Source: Actinostola sp. cb2023
Taxonomy: Eukaryota; Cnidaria; Anthozoa; Actiniaria; Actinostolidae
NCBI GenBank assembly: GCA_033675265.1
Contig: JAUJYZ010000041.1
Coordinates: 1-64,000, forward strand
DNA length: 64,000 bases
Direction: 5' to 3'
In this document: positions 10,955 to 21,600 of the stretch, piece after piece
Numbering within the stretch: the first letter of the stretch is position 1
Layout of the letters: each line of letters begins with the position of its first letter
Made by a program: the position numbers and the translations under genes
Notes under the pieces: model-generated
The model's input: the letters and a program-made list of their open reading frames with translations, nothing else
The model's database searches: none
Told to the model about the DNA's origin: nothing

Positions 10955-13900
10955 TCATTTGAAAAATAGCGGCTCTAAATGGTGTAGTATTTCTTCCATT
11001 GTGGGCCTCTTTTCGTGGTCTTCTTGGATGCACTTGGAAATAAGGTCCTTCAGAAGCTGATTGGCTACCATGGCCACTTGTTGTTGACTGTGAGTGGGTA
11101 CGGGGAGTTCCCGGATGACCATCTCGCAAAGTAGAAGCCCGAAGCTGAAGACGTCAATCTGCAGGAATAAAGATACATATAAGTTAACTCGTCGGGCGTA
11201 ATTGCAAATGTCGGCCTGGGCTGAACGTCTCACGTTAGCAGTTACGCCCGGCATTTTACAAGGGTTTGGATTGACTATCAGTGGGCTGGCATGATGCACT
11301 AACTGCGGTACATTTAGTTTAATTTTACTGTAACTAAATATAGCTGAAAAGACGGCCACGTTGGATGACAAACACTGACAGTAAGATGGCCGCCACTTCT
11401 GTCTTTACGCAATGAGTGTAAATGATCTCTGATCAAATCTAAATTCTGCTGTAGGTTCTTTGAATTCTGGAAGAGAATTTGTATTTTGATCACAAGTCAC
11501 TGTTCTTCTTACCTTGGGCGTCTGGTGTATGGACAGGGCTTCCGGTGCCGAGTAGATGACCGCGCCAGGGTTTATCGTTCTGCATTGCCTCATAAAATTC
11601 GCTGCGCCGTAATCTGACACCTTAGCCCTCCAGCGGTCATCGCGTTTCCATAGTAACACGTTTGCGCTGCTAATATCGCGGTGGATTATGGGTAAGGTTT
11701 TTGTTCAGGTGGAGATAATTCAACGCCATGGCTACGTCACGTGATATGGTCACTATTTCATTTTCAGTCAGCGGTCGTGATTCTAGGATTGACCTGAGGT
11801 TTGCATCCATCAGTTCTGTTACAAACAACGGGTTCCCATTGTCGTTCGTGGCTCCTACGAACTGCAGCAAGCAAGGGTGCCGACAGCGCGACGCAATGCT
11901 CATTTCTCTCTCGAACAGTCTCCGATTATGCGGCGACAAAATGAGATCGTGAATTCGTTTTACTGCCACGGGACAAGCACGGAATATCCCCTCCACGACT
12001 TGTCCCCAGGCCCCCGTGCCGAGACTTTTCCCAGTCACGTGGATTTCGTCACGACTGATTATCCAATCACGTGTCTCCGAAGGCTCATTGGCTGGTTCTA
12101 CCACGGAGACATCACGTGGTGTGTTTTCAAGTTCCCGGATTCTGTATTCAAAGTATTGTCGATGTCTTTCAAAGTCGCTTGCGTGTTGACTGGCCGCGTT
12201 TCGCGATTGCTCCAGCTCCGTCTGAACAGCGAGTTTTTGGTTCGTTTCTTGCTCGAGTTCCCGTTGACGCTCGGTCAGTCTTTCTTCTACAGTTGTCCTC
12301 AAAGTTCGTTCTTCCAGGACACGCCGTTCAAATTCTTCCCATTCTCGACTAAAACCTTTCATTTGCTTTTTCCATCTTTTCTGTTCCTCATTCAGCATCT
12401 CTTCCGCTTCACACTTAGCAACTGTCACGTCCTCGACCTGTTTCGCTAATTGCGTGACTTGGTCACGCAAGTCATTCTGAGTGACAAGGTGTGATCCCAT
12501 TTTCATTTCCCATTCCATCCTTTCTTGTTTCCATTTGTTTTCTTTTTCCTCCAATTCAATCTTGACTTTCAAAAGCTGCTGCTGAAGACCGTCGACAATG
12601 GACTTGAGTTCTAGTCCTTCAGTCTCCAAATTTGACTTATCAAGAAAGCCATTCATTTTTTTGTCACATGCATTCTCTTTCTCGTCATGCTTGACATTTA
12701 ATTCGTTATTATCTTCACTGTCACCATTCAAAAGTTCGTTTTCTGAGTTTTGGAAATTTGCAGCATTGTTATCATTGTTGCAGTTTTTGTTCATCTTTTC
12801 ATCATCATTCTCCTCCATTATAGTATTTTTGTTTTTATTTTCTGATTTTTCACCTTCCTTTAAAATCGCTTCATCTTTGTGTGGTTCCTCACTCCTCGCT
12901 TGTTCTCCTGAAAAGAACGAGGTCAAAATATTATGAAATAACTTAGAGGACTTTATTTCAATCAGGGGCAGAATATAAGGGTGGGGCGAAGGAGGCGCAC
13001 CCGCCTCCTTTTGGAAATTCGAATACCTTTTTGCCCCCTCCCTCCCCCCCCCCAAAAAAATTCATAAAATTTGGCTGAAAGCAATGAACAGCCTGAACGT
13101 GCCCACCCCCCCCCCCCCCCCCCTCCCCCTTTGCAAAATCTCTGGATCCGTCCCTGTAAATAATCATCGGAGACAGAGCAATAACTATTGGATAATTCTT
13201 CCCTCTTTCCCTGTCCCTCCTGGATCCCCTTCTTTTTGGCTTGACTTCCAACTGTGCCAGTGTGCATGGAACGTGCTAGAGCTTGAAAATGGAGCCTATT
13301 TTAATTAACATTTGTCGTATCCTCTGTCTACTGAGGGCTGGATCTTGTGCAGTGTTCTCCCTACCTTACCTCTGTCAGGTAGGTAGAATGTAGATTCAAA
13401 TATTTTACAGCACGAAGCGCAAATGTATGACCACCTACATAATGTATTCACATACTTTCGTCTCAGCCATTATGCAATCAGCTTTGCAGGATTGTCTTAT
13501 CTCATCTCTGATCTAACCACTAATTGGAGTTTGGCGAGACAAAAGTATGCGTATACAGCTATTTCAAAAAAGGTTGGTGAAGGTTTTGTTGCATCTAATT
13601 TTTGCATGTTGCATCTTGCATACCAAGCCCGAAATGTATTGTGGATCATAGATAAATAATGTCAGCATGCACATACATAAGAAAATATGCCTGCTCCATA
13701 TTGCGAAGACAAAGTTTGGGAAAATTCCCAGAGTCCATAATTGTTTTGACCTTTCGCTGACTCCATTCACATTACCCATAGTGCATTTCGGGCTTGGGAT
13801 GCAAGATGCAACAAAACCTTCACCAACCTTTTTTTGAAATAGCTGTATATTAAACGGTACATTGTACAGGGGTATAGTGAGAGGGATCAAGGGAGCAGCT

Positions 13901-14269
13901 TCCTCCCTCCCACCCTAGTCCCCCAATTTTCAGATTCGTTTAAAATCAAAGTAAGTTTTTGGATGAAATGATTTATTGCATTAAAATTTAAGCTTTTATC
14001 TGGGCTTGTCAACCCTCTCCCTATTCCACTTCCACTCTCTTACGTTGAGTACTATTTCTAGTAAGATCACTCACCTTGGTTAGTATCTGTAATGCATAGT
14101 TTATCAACAGACACAAACAAACCACTGCCAGGCTGGCACTTAAAATATCGCTTGCACTGGAACGATCCATCGCACGAACCTTGCCTTCGAAACTGATGAT
14201 CCTAGAAATATTAACAAGCAAGATGAATAATAATATAATAATAAATAATGAAGTGGCTTGACAACTTAT

Positions 14270-14301
<32 letters not shown>

Positions 14302-14905
14302 CCCAGTGTGTTCTACTGTTTGTAAGAGAAAGTGGTGTGGGATCCCTGTGTTGGAAAATAATAGCTGTGCTACTGGTTGGGATTCCTGTGGTTGAATGTT
14401 TCTGACAGTGAATTTCACTCACCAAAATTTCTATTCCAAACATGGTTCCATCGTAGGGTGGTACTGGTCCCTTATATCTCACTACGCCAGCTACGTCCTG
14501 TAGGTCCTTTATCCTTACAGTCACCTCGTCCCCTTCCTTTATAGTGCAACCATACGAAAGGTACCCATTATCGACAATCCGACACCTTTCAGAGTAGGAA
14601 AACACAGCAATCAACAGCTTCATTTCCTCCACATTGATCTGCTTCAAATCCTCGCAATTGCATTCTGCACGTTGGTAGAACTGTTTGACAGCGCGAAGGG
14701 ATATCCTCTGAGTATCTAGAGGTTGTTTCTCACGTTCTAAAGCTTCAAGGAGTTCGCCTTTGAGAGCTAGATGCTCTGGCTGTGCAACATCGTCATCAGG
14801 ACTGTAAACATAGCTTGAAAACATTTCCCACCACGTTGAGCTGTCCGAAAATTGTGGATTATCCGCGTCCTTAAGCAGCATATAAAACCCCGTCCTGTGA
14901 TCCAT
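10955..14905 (-). CDS. Gene A: CYLD-like CAP-Gly, coiled coil and TKL-like kinase (predicted fusion; one frameshift)
   Basis: Exons on the minus strand are 14905-14423, 14201-14075, 12907-11513 and 11158-10955. Phases (0, 1, 0) fit if one base in an A5 run (T5 at 11698-11702 on the plus strand) is discounted, giving about 735 residues. Residues 1-161 resemble the CYLD N-terminus, with the first half of a CAP-Gly fold (VVRYKGPVPP, FGIEIL). Exon 2 completes it (CDGSFQCKRYFKC, GLFVSVDKL). An Asn/Asp/Glu-rich linker spans about 204-298, a coiled coil about 299-464 and a kinase about 484-735. Kinase motifs are GTGAWGQV, VAVK, a Glu in FEREM, IIHRDISSAN, SDYG and SAPEA. Splice sites are good (GTGAGT, TTTCTAG, TTTTCAG, CCTGCAG). 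The fusion is inferred from phase and adjacency; two separate genes remain possible. Confidence 0.7.
11405..11505. mobile_element. Decayed copy of a GATCAAAA foldback MITE
   Basis: It resembles the elements at 16690-16845 and 46668-46819: GATCTCTGATCAAATCTAAA on one side and TTTTGATCACAAGTCACT on the other. It lies in the last intron of gene A. Confidence 0.6.
11698..11702 (-). other. Single-base frameshift in gene A kinase exon
   Basis: The kinase frame is open down to YLHLNKN and then reaches a stop. A second frame resumes exactly at PIIHRDISSAN. The switch coincides with a five-base homopolymer (T5 here, A5 in the transcript). Losing one base restores agreement with paralogs B and C and gives the phase needed at the next splice site. 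This may be a base-calling error, a polymorphism or a fresh disabling mutation. Confidence 0.85.
12963..13156. mobile_element. MITE with CAGGG...CCCTG ends in gene A intron
   Basis: It starts CAGGGGCAGAATATAAGG and ends ATCTCTGGATCCGTCCCTG, with G/C homopolymers inside (long C runs near 13040 and 13111-13130). The CAGGG terminus is hAT-like, but I could not identify a clear target duplication. Confidence 0.45.
13410..13560. repeat. Degenerate copy of the GACAAAAGTATGCG foldback repeat
   Basis: Sequence around TTCACATACTTTCGTCTCAG and GGCGAGACAAAAGTATGCG is an inverted relative of the palindrome at 57171-57302, including the flanking words CAGCACGAAGC and ATGTATGACCACC. Confidence 0.65.
13554..13847. 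mobile_element. TA-flanked MITE (TACAGCTATTTC ends)
   Basis: Terminal inverted repeats of about 40 bp begin TACAGCTATTTCAAAAAAGG and end with the complement, bounded by TA on both sides. Subterminal inverted words (CAAGCCCGAAATG / CATTTCGGGCTTG) are also mirrored. It is most like a Tc1/mariner-type non-autonomous element and is related to 33980-34264. Confidence 0.8.
14270..14298. repeat. C29 homopolymer in gene A intron 1
   Basis: Twenty-nine consecutive C on the plus strand are 29 G in the sense of gene A, within its 221-bp first intron. Length is likely unstable and the assembled count may be unreliable. Confidence 0.9.
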
Positions 14906-15562
14906 TATCGTTGGAGATCTTTTTGGATAATTAACGCAAATTGGAAGGACAATTTTTATAGCGTTAGTCTTTACATTCTCACCACACCCATGACTGAGCA
15001 GAATTTATATCCCGAAGTAAAATTTTCATGCGATGGTCGATTTTCTTGCTTTACTCACTAACAGAAGATCGTGGTGACTCTGCACTTTCCAAATATACGA
15101 GTACTTGCGATACGAGTCAATGTAAAGTGCAAATTAACCCATTCTATAACGTGTGTTATTTACATCCATGCACTTCCGCCATATTGATAGAGGTTGTCCG
15201 AGAGAACCTGGAACTGCTAATTTTAAAATCTGACGTCATTCCTACCCAGTGCCCTTATCCACTCGGCCAACATGGCGGCGTTCAGAGAATATTAAACTCG
15301 AAAGGTAATGTTTGTTTTAGTTTATCGAGTTTTTGGGACGATATAACTTTGATCATCGTGATTAATAAGTCGTTTGAGTTTGATGTATATCAACATCCTT
15401 TAATGGTTGAGTAATTATTACAATCGAAGTTCGAGAATGTACGAAAAATTGTACGTGAAGATGATTTTTTAAAGTTCTGACAAGTGAGATTTCCTTTCTC
15501 GATAAAATCTTATAGAACTTCAAAAAACTGAAACCAGTGTTAAAAAACTATAGCCAGACAAG
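14906..15562. promoter_or_regulatory. Divergent promoter region between genes A and B
   Basis: The ATG codons of gene A (14905, minus) and gene B (15563, plus) lie 657 bp apart, head to head, with no repeat element obvious between them. Both start regions must sit here unless there are further upstream non-coding exons. I see no diagnostic TATA box or named factor site. Confidence 0.55.
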
Positions 15563-18421
15563 ATGCCCAGAGCTCGTCGAGATCAGGAAAACGTCTCGAG
15601 ATCAAGACACACAAGGGGAGAGAAGCTAAACACCACACCACCTCGTATACAAAATGGAGCTATTGCTGAAGACAACAACAGAATGCAAGCTCAACGTTCC
15701 GAGTCTTCAAATTCAACGACACAAACGACAGAAATGAGAACTGGGGGCTTCGCTCCTTTACTCCTAGGTGCCGGTATTGCTAATAGTACTTTTGTGCAGG
15801 ATGTCAATAACGTGGATAAAAACCTGAACAACTCAACGACAAACCCACCAGAAAACACAACATTGGAATCTGGTAGCACTCTTAGTGAACAGGGAGCCGT
15901 TTCTGGTCTTTTATCAACGATTTCTACTGAAAGGAGTGATAGTCCAATGGTAACATTCAATAACCAAATACACAGACTAGGAGGGTTTTCCAGTTTGCTT
16001 TCTCAATGGACAAAGAAGGGAGAGGGACTACCCGTCATGGACACTACACTCCTTCAACCATCTAGGATACAGCCTTATGAAAAATATGGCCTTAGTAAGG
16101 CAGTTGCAGCAGCACAAGCTTTGTCTGGTAGGGAAAGAAAACTCAATACATATTAAATTCTCTCTTGGTAGACACTTCAGTGCCTCCTTCAGTGTATGAG
16201 TAAAGAGAGAGCTGATCACTAAAGTATGTATCAGGAGTGTCGAATGGTCCCCGCAAAAAGTCTCACAGAGTCTCACCGAAATTTTCTGAGTCTCGAAGTC
16301 TTGTTTTTTTGCAAAAAGCTGTCTCAGAGTCTCAAATTTTGAAAACAAAGGAAATCAGTGAAAAATCGTCTCAGGCTCGCAAAAATATACCTTATCTCGG
16401 CGTCTCGCCTTGACTGTTCAATACCCCTAGTATCTGCCTTATAGAGAGTTCACTCTTCTGCTATGTAACTAATTTTGTAAGTAGGATTTGTGTCAAAGTT
16501 TGGGCCGGGCCCTGGTTGCACGAAAGGTGAATAGTGCTATCCACCAGATAAGTCTCCAATGAATAAAAATGATGCAGTTATGCAATAAATTGTATCTGTT
16601 GGATAGGATTTATTCTGTGGATAGCGCTAATCACCTTTCATGCACCTGGGCCTGGCTGTTTAAAAATCTACTGAGAACGTTGAGAAGTTGCAACGTCATG
16701 TGTAGGGTACGTGTAAGAACAGAGTAAGTGACTTGTGATCAAAACCCAAATTCTCCTTTGAAAATCAAAGAATTTCAAGGAGAATTAAAATTTTGATCAG
16801 AGATCACTTACCGTATGTTGTTCTTGCAGGGAGCCCTTCAATTGCTTGTTTGGAGAGTCCTGCAGACATAAAGATCTGCAATCCCATAATATCAATAATT
16901 TAAATATGTTCTGTCTGTACCTCTGTCTATAGATCCAGCACATAATAATACTGACGAAAATACAAAACTATTAATTGATGAAATCGCCAGAGAAAAAGCT
17001 TCACGATTTCTGGCTGAACAACTTTTGGAAGAGCAACGACACCAGTATCAGTTGCTACAACAGGATTTGGAAAACACACGACAAGCCAAACGAGAGGGAG
17101 AAAGAAGAGTACAACAATATGAACGTCGAATAACAGAACTGGAAATAACATTAGCCACGGCACAACAAGCCTTGGAAATGTACCATAACTCAAATGAGAC
17201 TTCAGACTGGGTGTTGGTTCGTCAGGAAATTGAACTCACAAACAACGTTATTGGTATTGGAGGGTGGGGGAAAGTTATAGAGGGACGATTCCGTGGGTCT
17301 GTAGTTGCTGTGAAACAAATTCACGAACTCATTCTCTCACCTCATAACAGGCGACTATTTGAACGTGAAATGAACATTGCATCAAGATGTCGTCATCCTT
17401 GTCTTCTTCAGTTTATTGGAGCCACCAATGATGATGATAGTCCACTGTTTGTGTCTGAACTGTTAGACACCAGTTTACGAGCAGTTTTACAGGAACGTGA
17501 ATTGGAACCCAACGAGGTGAAGACCATTGCACTGGATGTTGCAAGAGCATTAAACTACTTACATCTCAGCCATCCAGCTCCCATAATCCACCGGGACATC
17601 AGCAGTGCAAATGTGTTGCTGTGGAAACATGGTGATGGCTGGAGAGCCAAAGTATCAGATTACGGCACTGCAAACTTCATGCAATACTCCATGACTATAA
17701 GTCCTGGTGCAGTGGTTTATTCTGCACCTGAAGCACAGACATCTAGACAATCACCAAAAGTAAGAACATTTTGCTTGTTTTTGTAAATAAAATATACACT
17801 GTAAGTCTTACAAGTAGCTATACAGTCTTTTAAAAAGTAGTTTACATGACCACTTTTGGTGATTACCAGCTTCGTGGTTCAACACTTAATAACTTCTTCA
17901 TATAAAGTCTTAGACACAAAATATTGTTGTGTGAAACGTTGTTTGCAAGTGCGCAATACAATACTGTAGTAATGGGCAGGTATCGTGCTAGCCTGCGAAT
18001 ACAGCCGCTCTCTTGGCGCTCGCCACATTACATCACCGGGGCTAAAAGCTCTCATAATGATCGCTTATGAGAGCCCATTCTCGCAAGCGACCAGCTCTAG
18101 TTTAGACCACTTTTTCGAATTCCCGAGGTGGTCACTTATGGAGCTTCGACTGTAGTAGTATTGTGAATGTTGTTGTTTGAATGTGTAATGTTTTTTCTAA
18201 TGATCTTTTTCGTTGTTATGCTAAAGGTTGATGTCTACAGCTTTGGAGTTCTGCTGTGTGAGATGAACATTCGAGAGTTTCCTGATGTAACACATAGGAC
18301 TGAGCAGGTTGCCTTGGTTACCAATCATTTATACAGGGACCTTATTAGAAGGTGTGTTCTGGAAGTGCCTGAAGAACGTCCCTCAATGACAGAAATCATA
18401 GATACACTTAATGAAAACTAA
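15563..18421 (+). CDS. Gene B: coiled-coil TKL-like protein kinase
   Basis: Exons 15563-16127, 16933-17759 and 18227-18421 sum to 1587 nt (528 residues) with matching phases (1, then 0). The start ATG follows a stop-rich leader. Residues 1-188 are Ser/Thr/Asn-rich and probably disordered, with two GGF(A/S)-LL-like patches. Residues about 200-275 form a Glu/Gln/Arg-rich coiled coil. The kinase spans about 280-528: GIGGWGKV glycine loop, VAVKQIHEL with the ATP-binding Lys, FEREMNIA with the helix-C Glu, HRDISSANVLL catalytic loop, SDYG for DFG, and SAPEA for APE. The first donor (CTG|GTAGGG) is my choice on phase and is the least certain boundary. The kinase domain is nearly identical to gene C and close to gene A. 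Substrate is unknown. Confidence 0.85.
16255..16425. repeat. Interspersed repeat with GAGTCTC words, copy 1
   Basis: Repeated AGAGTCTCA and AAAGTCT words, ending TTCAATACCCCTA, match 59495-59695 in the same orientation. Both copies lie in introns (gene B and gene E). No coding capacity. Confidence 0.75.
16507..16652. mobile_element. Palindromic MITE with GGGCCCTGGTTGCACG ends
   Basis: The left arm GGTTGCACGAAAGGTGAATA and GCTATCCAC is mirrored by GTGGATAGCGCTAATCACCT and CATGCACC on the right. The interior of about 70 bp is AT-rich. It lies in gene B intron 1. Confidence 0.75.
16690..16845. mobile_element. GATCAAAA foldback MITE, copy 2
   Basis: Inverted arms AGAACAGAGTAAGTGACTTG / AGATCACTTACCGTATGTTG surround a TTCTCC core. 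The right end TGTTCTTGCAGGGAGCCCTT matches the end at 46790-46819. Its end contains an acceptor-like TTCTTGCAG 100 bp upstream of the gene B kinase exon. Confidence 0.7.
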
Positions 18422-18642
18422 TTGTAATTTACCATATCTTTTTCAAGCATGCATACCTGCTCTGTGTTTGCTCGCCGTTAGAGTTCTATGCGCTAGCCTT
18501 ACCCTGAATTGTAGTAGTTATATACACAGTGAAACCTGTATTAAGTGGACACCTTTGGGAAATGATCTTTTGTCTGCTTAATACATGTTTTCAAATCAGA
18601 GGACGAACTCTTTCTCATGTTCGATATGTTACATAACACAGC

Positions 18643-18648
18643 AATAAA
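18643..18648 (+). terminator. Candidate poly(A) signal of gene B
   Basis: AATAAA lies 222 bp after the gene B stop codon, immediately left of the inverted-repeat element at 18649. Further AATAAA hexamers occur in every unit of the array that follows. Confidence 0.4.
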
Positions 18649-21600
18649 TGCTGGTTCACACTAGCGTCAGAATCGGAAGGATGGAGGGCTCGCTTTGATT
18701 CCCAAAACATTCTCTAATTCATGTATATTTTCCATTCAACTCTAAACGTCCTAGGATTCTATGGTTTTATATCTTTTGTAGCAGTATCACTTGACTTGGA
18801 TCAGAGTTATTGTTTACTCTTTAAAGTTCGCACAATAAATACCAGATTGATATCTAGCTTACTTGGATCAGAGTTATTGTTTACTCTTTAAAGTTCGCAC
18901 AATAAATACCAGATTGATATCTAGCTTACTTGGACCAGAGTTATTGTTTACTCTTTAAAGTTCGCACAATAAATACCAGATTGATATCTAGCTTACTTGG
19001 ACCAGAGTTATTGTTTACTCTTTAAAGTTCGCACAATAAATACCAGATTGATATCTAGCTTACTTGGATCAGAGTTATTGTTTACTCTTTAAAGTTCGCA
19101 CAATAAATACCAGATTGATATCTAGCTTACTTGGACCAGAGTTATTGTTTACTCTTTAAAGTTCGCACAATAAATACCAGATTGATATCTAGCTTACTTG
19201 GACCAGAGTTATTGTTTACTCTTTAAAGTTCGCACAATAAATACCAGATTGATATCTAGCTTACTTGGACCAGAGTTATTGTTTACTCTTTAAAGTTCGC
19301 ACAATAAATACCAGATTGATATCTAGCTTACTTGGATCAGAGTTATTGTTTACTCTTTAAAGTTCGCACAATAAATACCAGATTGATATCTAGCTTACTT
19401 GGACCAGAGTTATTGTTTACTCTTTAAAGTTCGCACAATAAATACCAGATTGATATCTAGCTTACTTGGATCAGAGTTATTGTTTACTCTTTAAAGTTCG
19501 CACAATAAATACCAGATTGATATCTAGCTTACTTGGATCAGAGTTATTGTTTACTCTTTAAAAGTTCGCACAATAAATACCAGATTGATATCTAGCTTAC
19601 TTGGACCAGAGTTATTGTTTACTCTTTAAAGTTCGCACAATAAATACCAGATTGATATCTAGCTGACTTGGATCAGAGTTATTGTTTACTCTTTAAAGTT
19701 CGCACAATAAATACCAGATTGATATCTAGCTTACTTGGATCAGAGTTATTGTTTACTCTTTAAAGTTCGCACAATAAATACCAGATTGATATCTAGCTTA
19801 CTTGGATCAGAGTTATTGTTTACTCTTTAAAGTTCGCACAATAAATACCAGATTGATATCTAGCTTACTTGGACCAGAGTTATTGTTTACTCTTTAAAGT
19901 TCGCACAATAAATACCAGATTGATATCTAGCTTACTTGGATCAGAGTTATTGTTTACTCTTTAAAGTTTGCACAATAAATACCAGATTGATATCTAGCTT
20001 ACTTGGATCAGAGTTATTGTTTACTCTTTAAAGTTCGCACAATAAATACCAGATTGATATCTAGCTTACTTGGATCAGAGTTATTGTTTACTCTTTAAAG
20101 TTCGCACAATAAATACCAGATTGATATCTAGCTTACTTGGATCAGAGTTATTGTTTACTCTTTAAAGTTCGCACAATAAATACCAGATTGATATCTAGCT
20201 TACTTGGATCAGAGTTATTGTTTACTCTTTAAAGTTCGCACAATAAATACCAGATTGATATCTAGCTTACTTGGACCAGAGTTATTGTTTACTCTTTAAA
20301 GTTCGCACAATAAATACCAGATTGATATCTAGCTTACTTGGATCAGAGTTATTGTTTACTCTTTAAAGTTCGCACAATAAATACCAGATTGATATCTAGC
20401 TTACTTGGATCAGAGTTATTGTTTACTCTTTAAAGTTCGCACAATAAATACCAGATTGATATCTAGCTTACTTGGACCAGAGTTATTGTTTACTCTTTAA
20501 AGTTCGCACAATAAATACCAGATTGATATCTAGCTTACTTGGACCAGAGTTATTGTTTACTCTTTAAAGTTCGCACAATAAATACCAGATTGATATCTAG
20601 CTTACTTGGACCAGAGTTATTGTTTACTCTTTAAAGTTCGCACAATAAATACCAGATTGATATCTAGCTTACTTGGATCAGAGTTATTGTTTACTCTTTA
20701 AAGTTCGCACAATAAATACCAGATTGATATCTAGCTTACTTGGATCAGAGTTATTGTTTACTCTTTAAAGTTCGCACAATAAATACCAGATTGATATCTA
20801 GCTTACTTGGACCAGAGTTATTGTTTACTCTTTAAAGTTCGCACAATAAATACCAGATTGATATCTAGCTTACTTGGACCAGAGTTATTGTTTACTCTTT
20901 AAAGTTCGCACAATAAATACCAGATTGATATCTAGCTTACTTGGACCAGAGTTATTGTTTACTCTTTAAAGTTCGCACAATAAATACCAGATTGATATCT
21001 AGCTTACTTGGACCAGAGTTATTGTTTACTCTTTAAAGTTCGCACAATAAATACCAGATTGATATCTAGCTTACTTGGATCAGAGTTATTGTTTACTCTT
21101 TAAAGTTCGCACAATAAATACCAGATTGATATCTAGCTTACTTGGACCAGAGTTATTGTTTACTCTTTAAAGTTCGCACAATAAATACCAGATTGATATC
21201 TAGCTTACTTGGATCAGAGTTATTGTTTACTCTTTAAAGTTCGCACAATAAATACCAGATTGATATCTAGCTTACTTGGACCAGAGTTATTGTTTACTCT
21301 TTAAAGTTCGCACAATAAATACCAGATTGATATCTAGCTTACTTGGACCAGAGTTATTGTTTACTCTTTAAAGTTCGCACAATAAATACCAGATTGATAT
21401 CTAGCTTACTTGGACCAGAGTTATTGTTTACTCTTTAAAGTTCGCACAATAAATACCAGATTGATATCTAGCTTACTTGGATCAGAGTTATTGTTTACTC
21501 TTTAAAGTTCGCACAATAAATACCAGATTGATATCTAGCTTACTTGGACCAGAGTTATTGTTTACTCTTTAAAGTTCGCACAATAAATACCAGATTGATA

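Noticed and set aside
11728..12936. Plus-strand frames up to 190 residues over gene A
   Set aside because: They are antisense to the kinase and coiled-coil exon and have no known motif.
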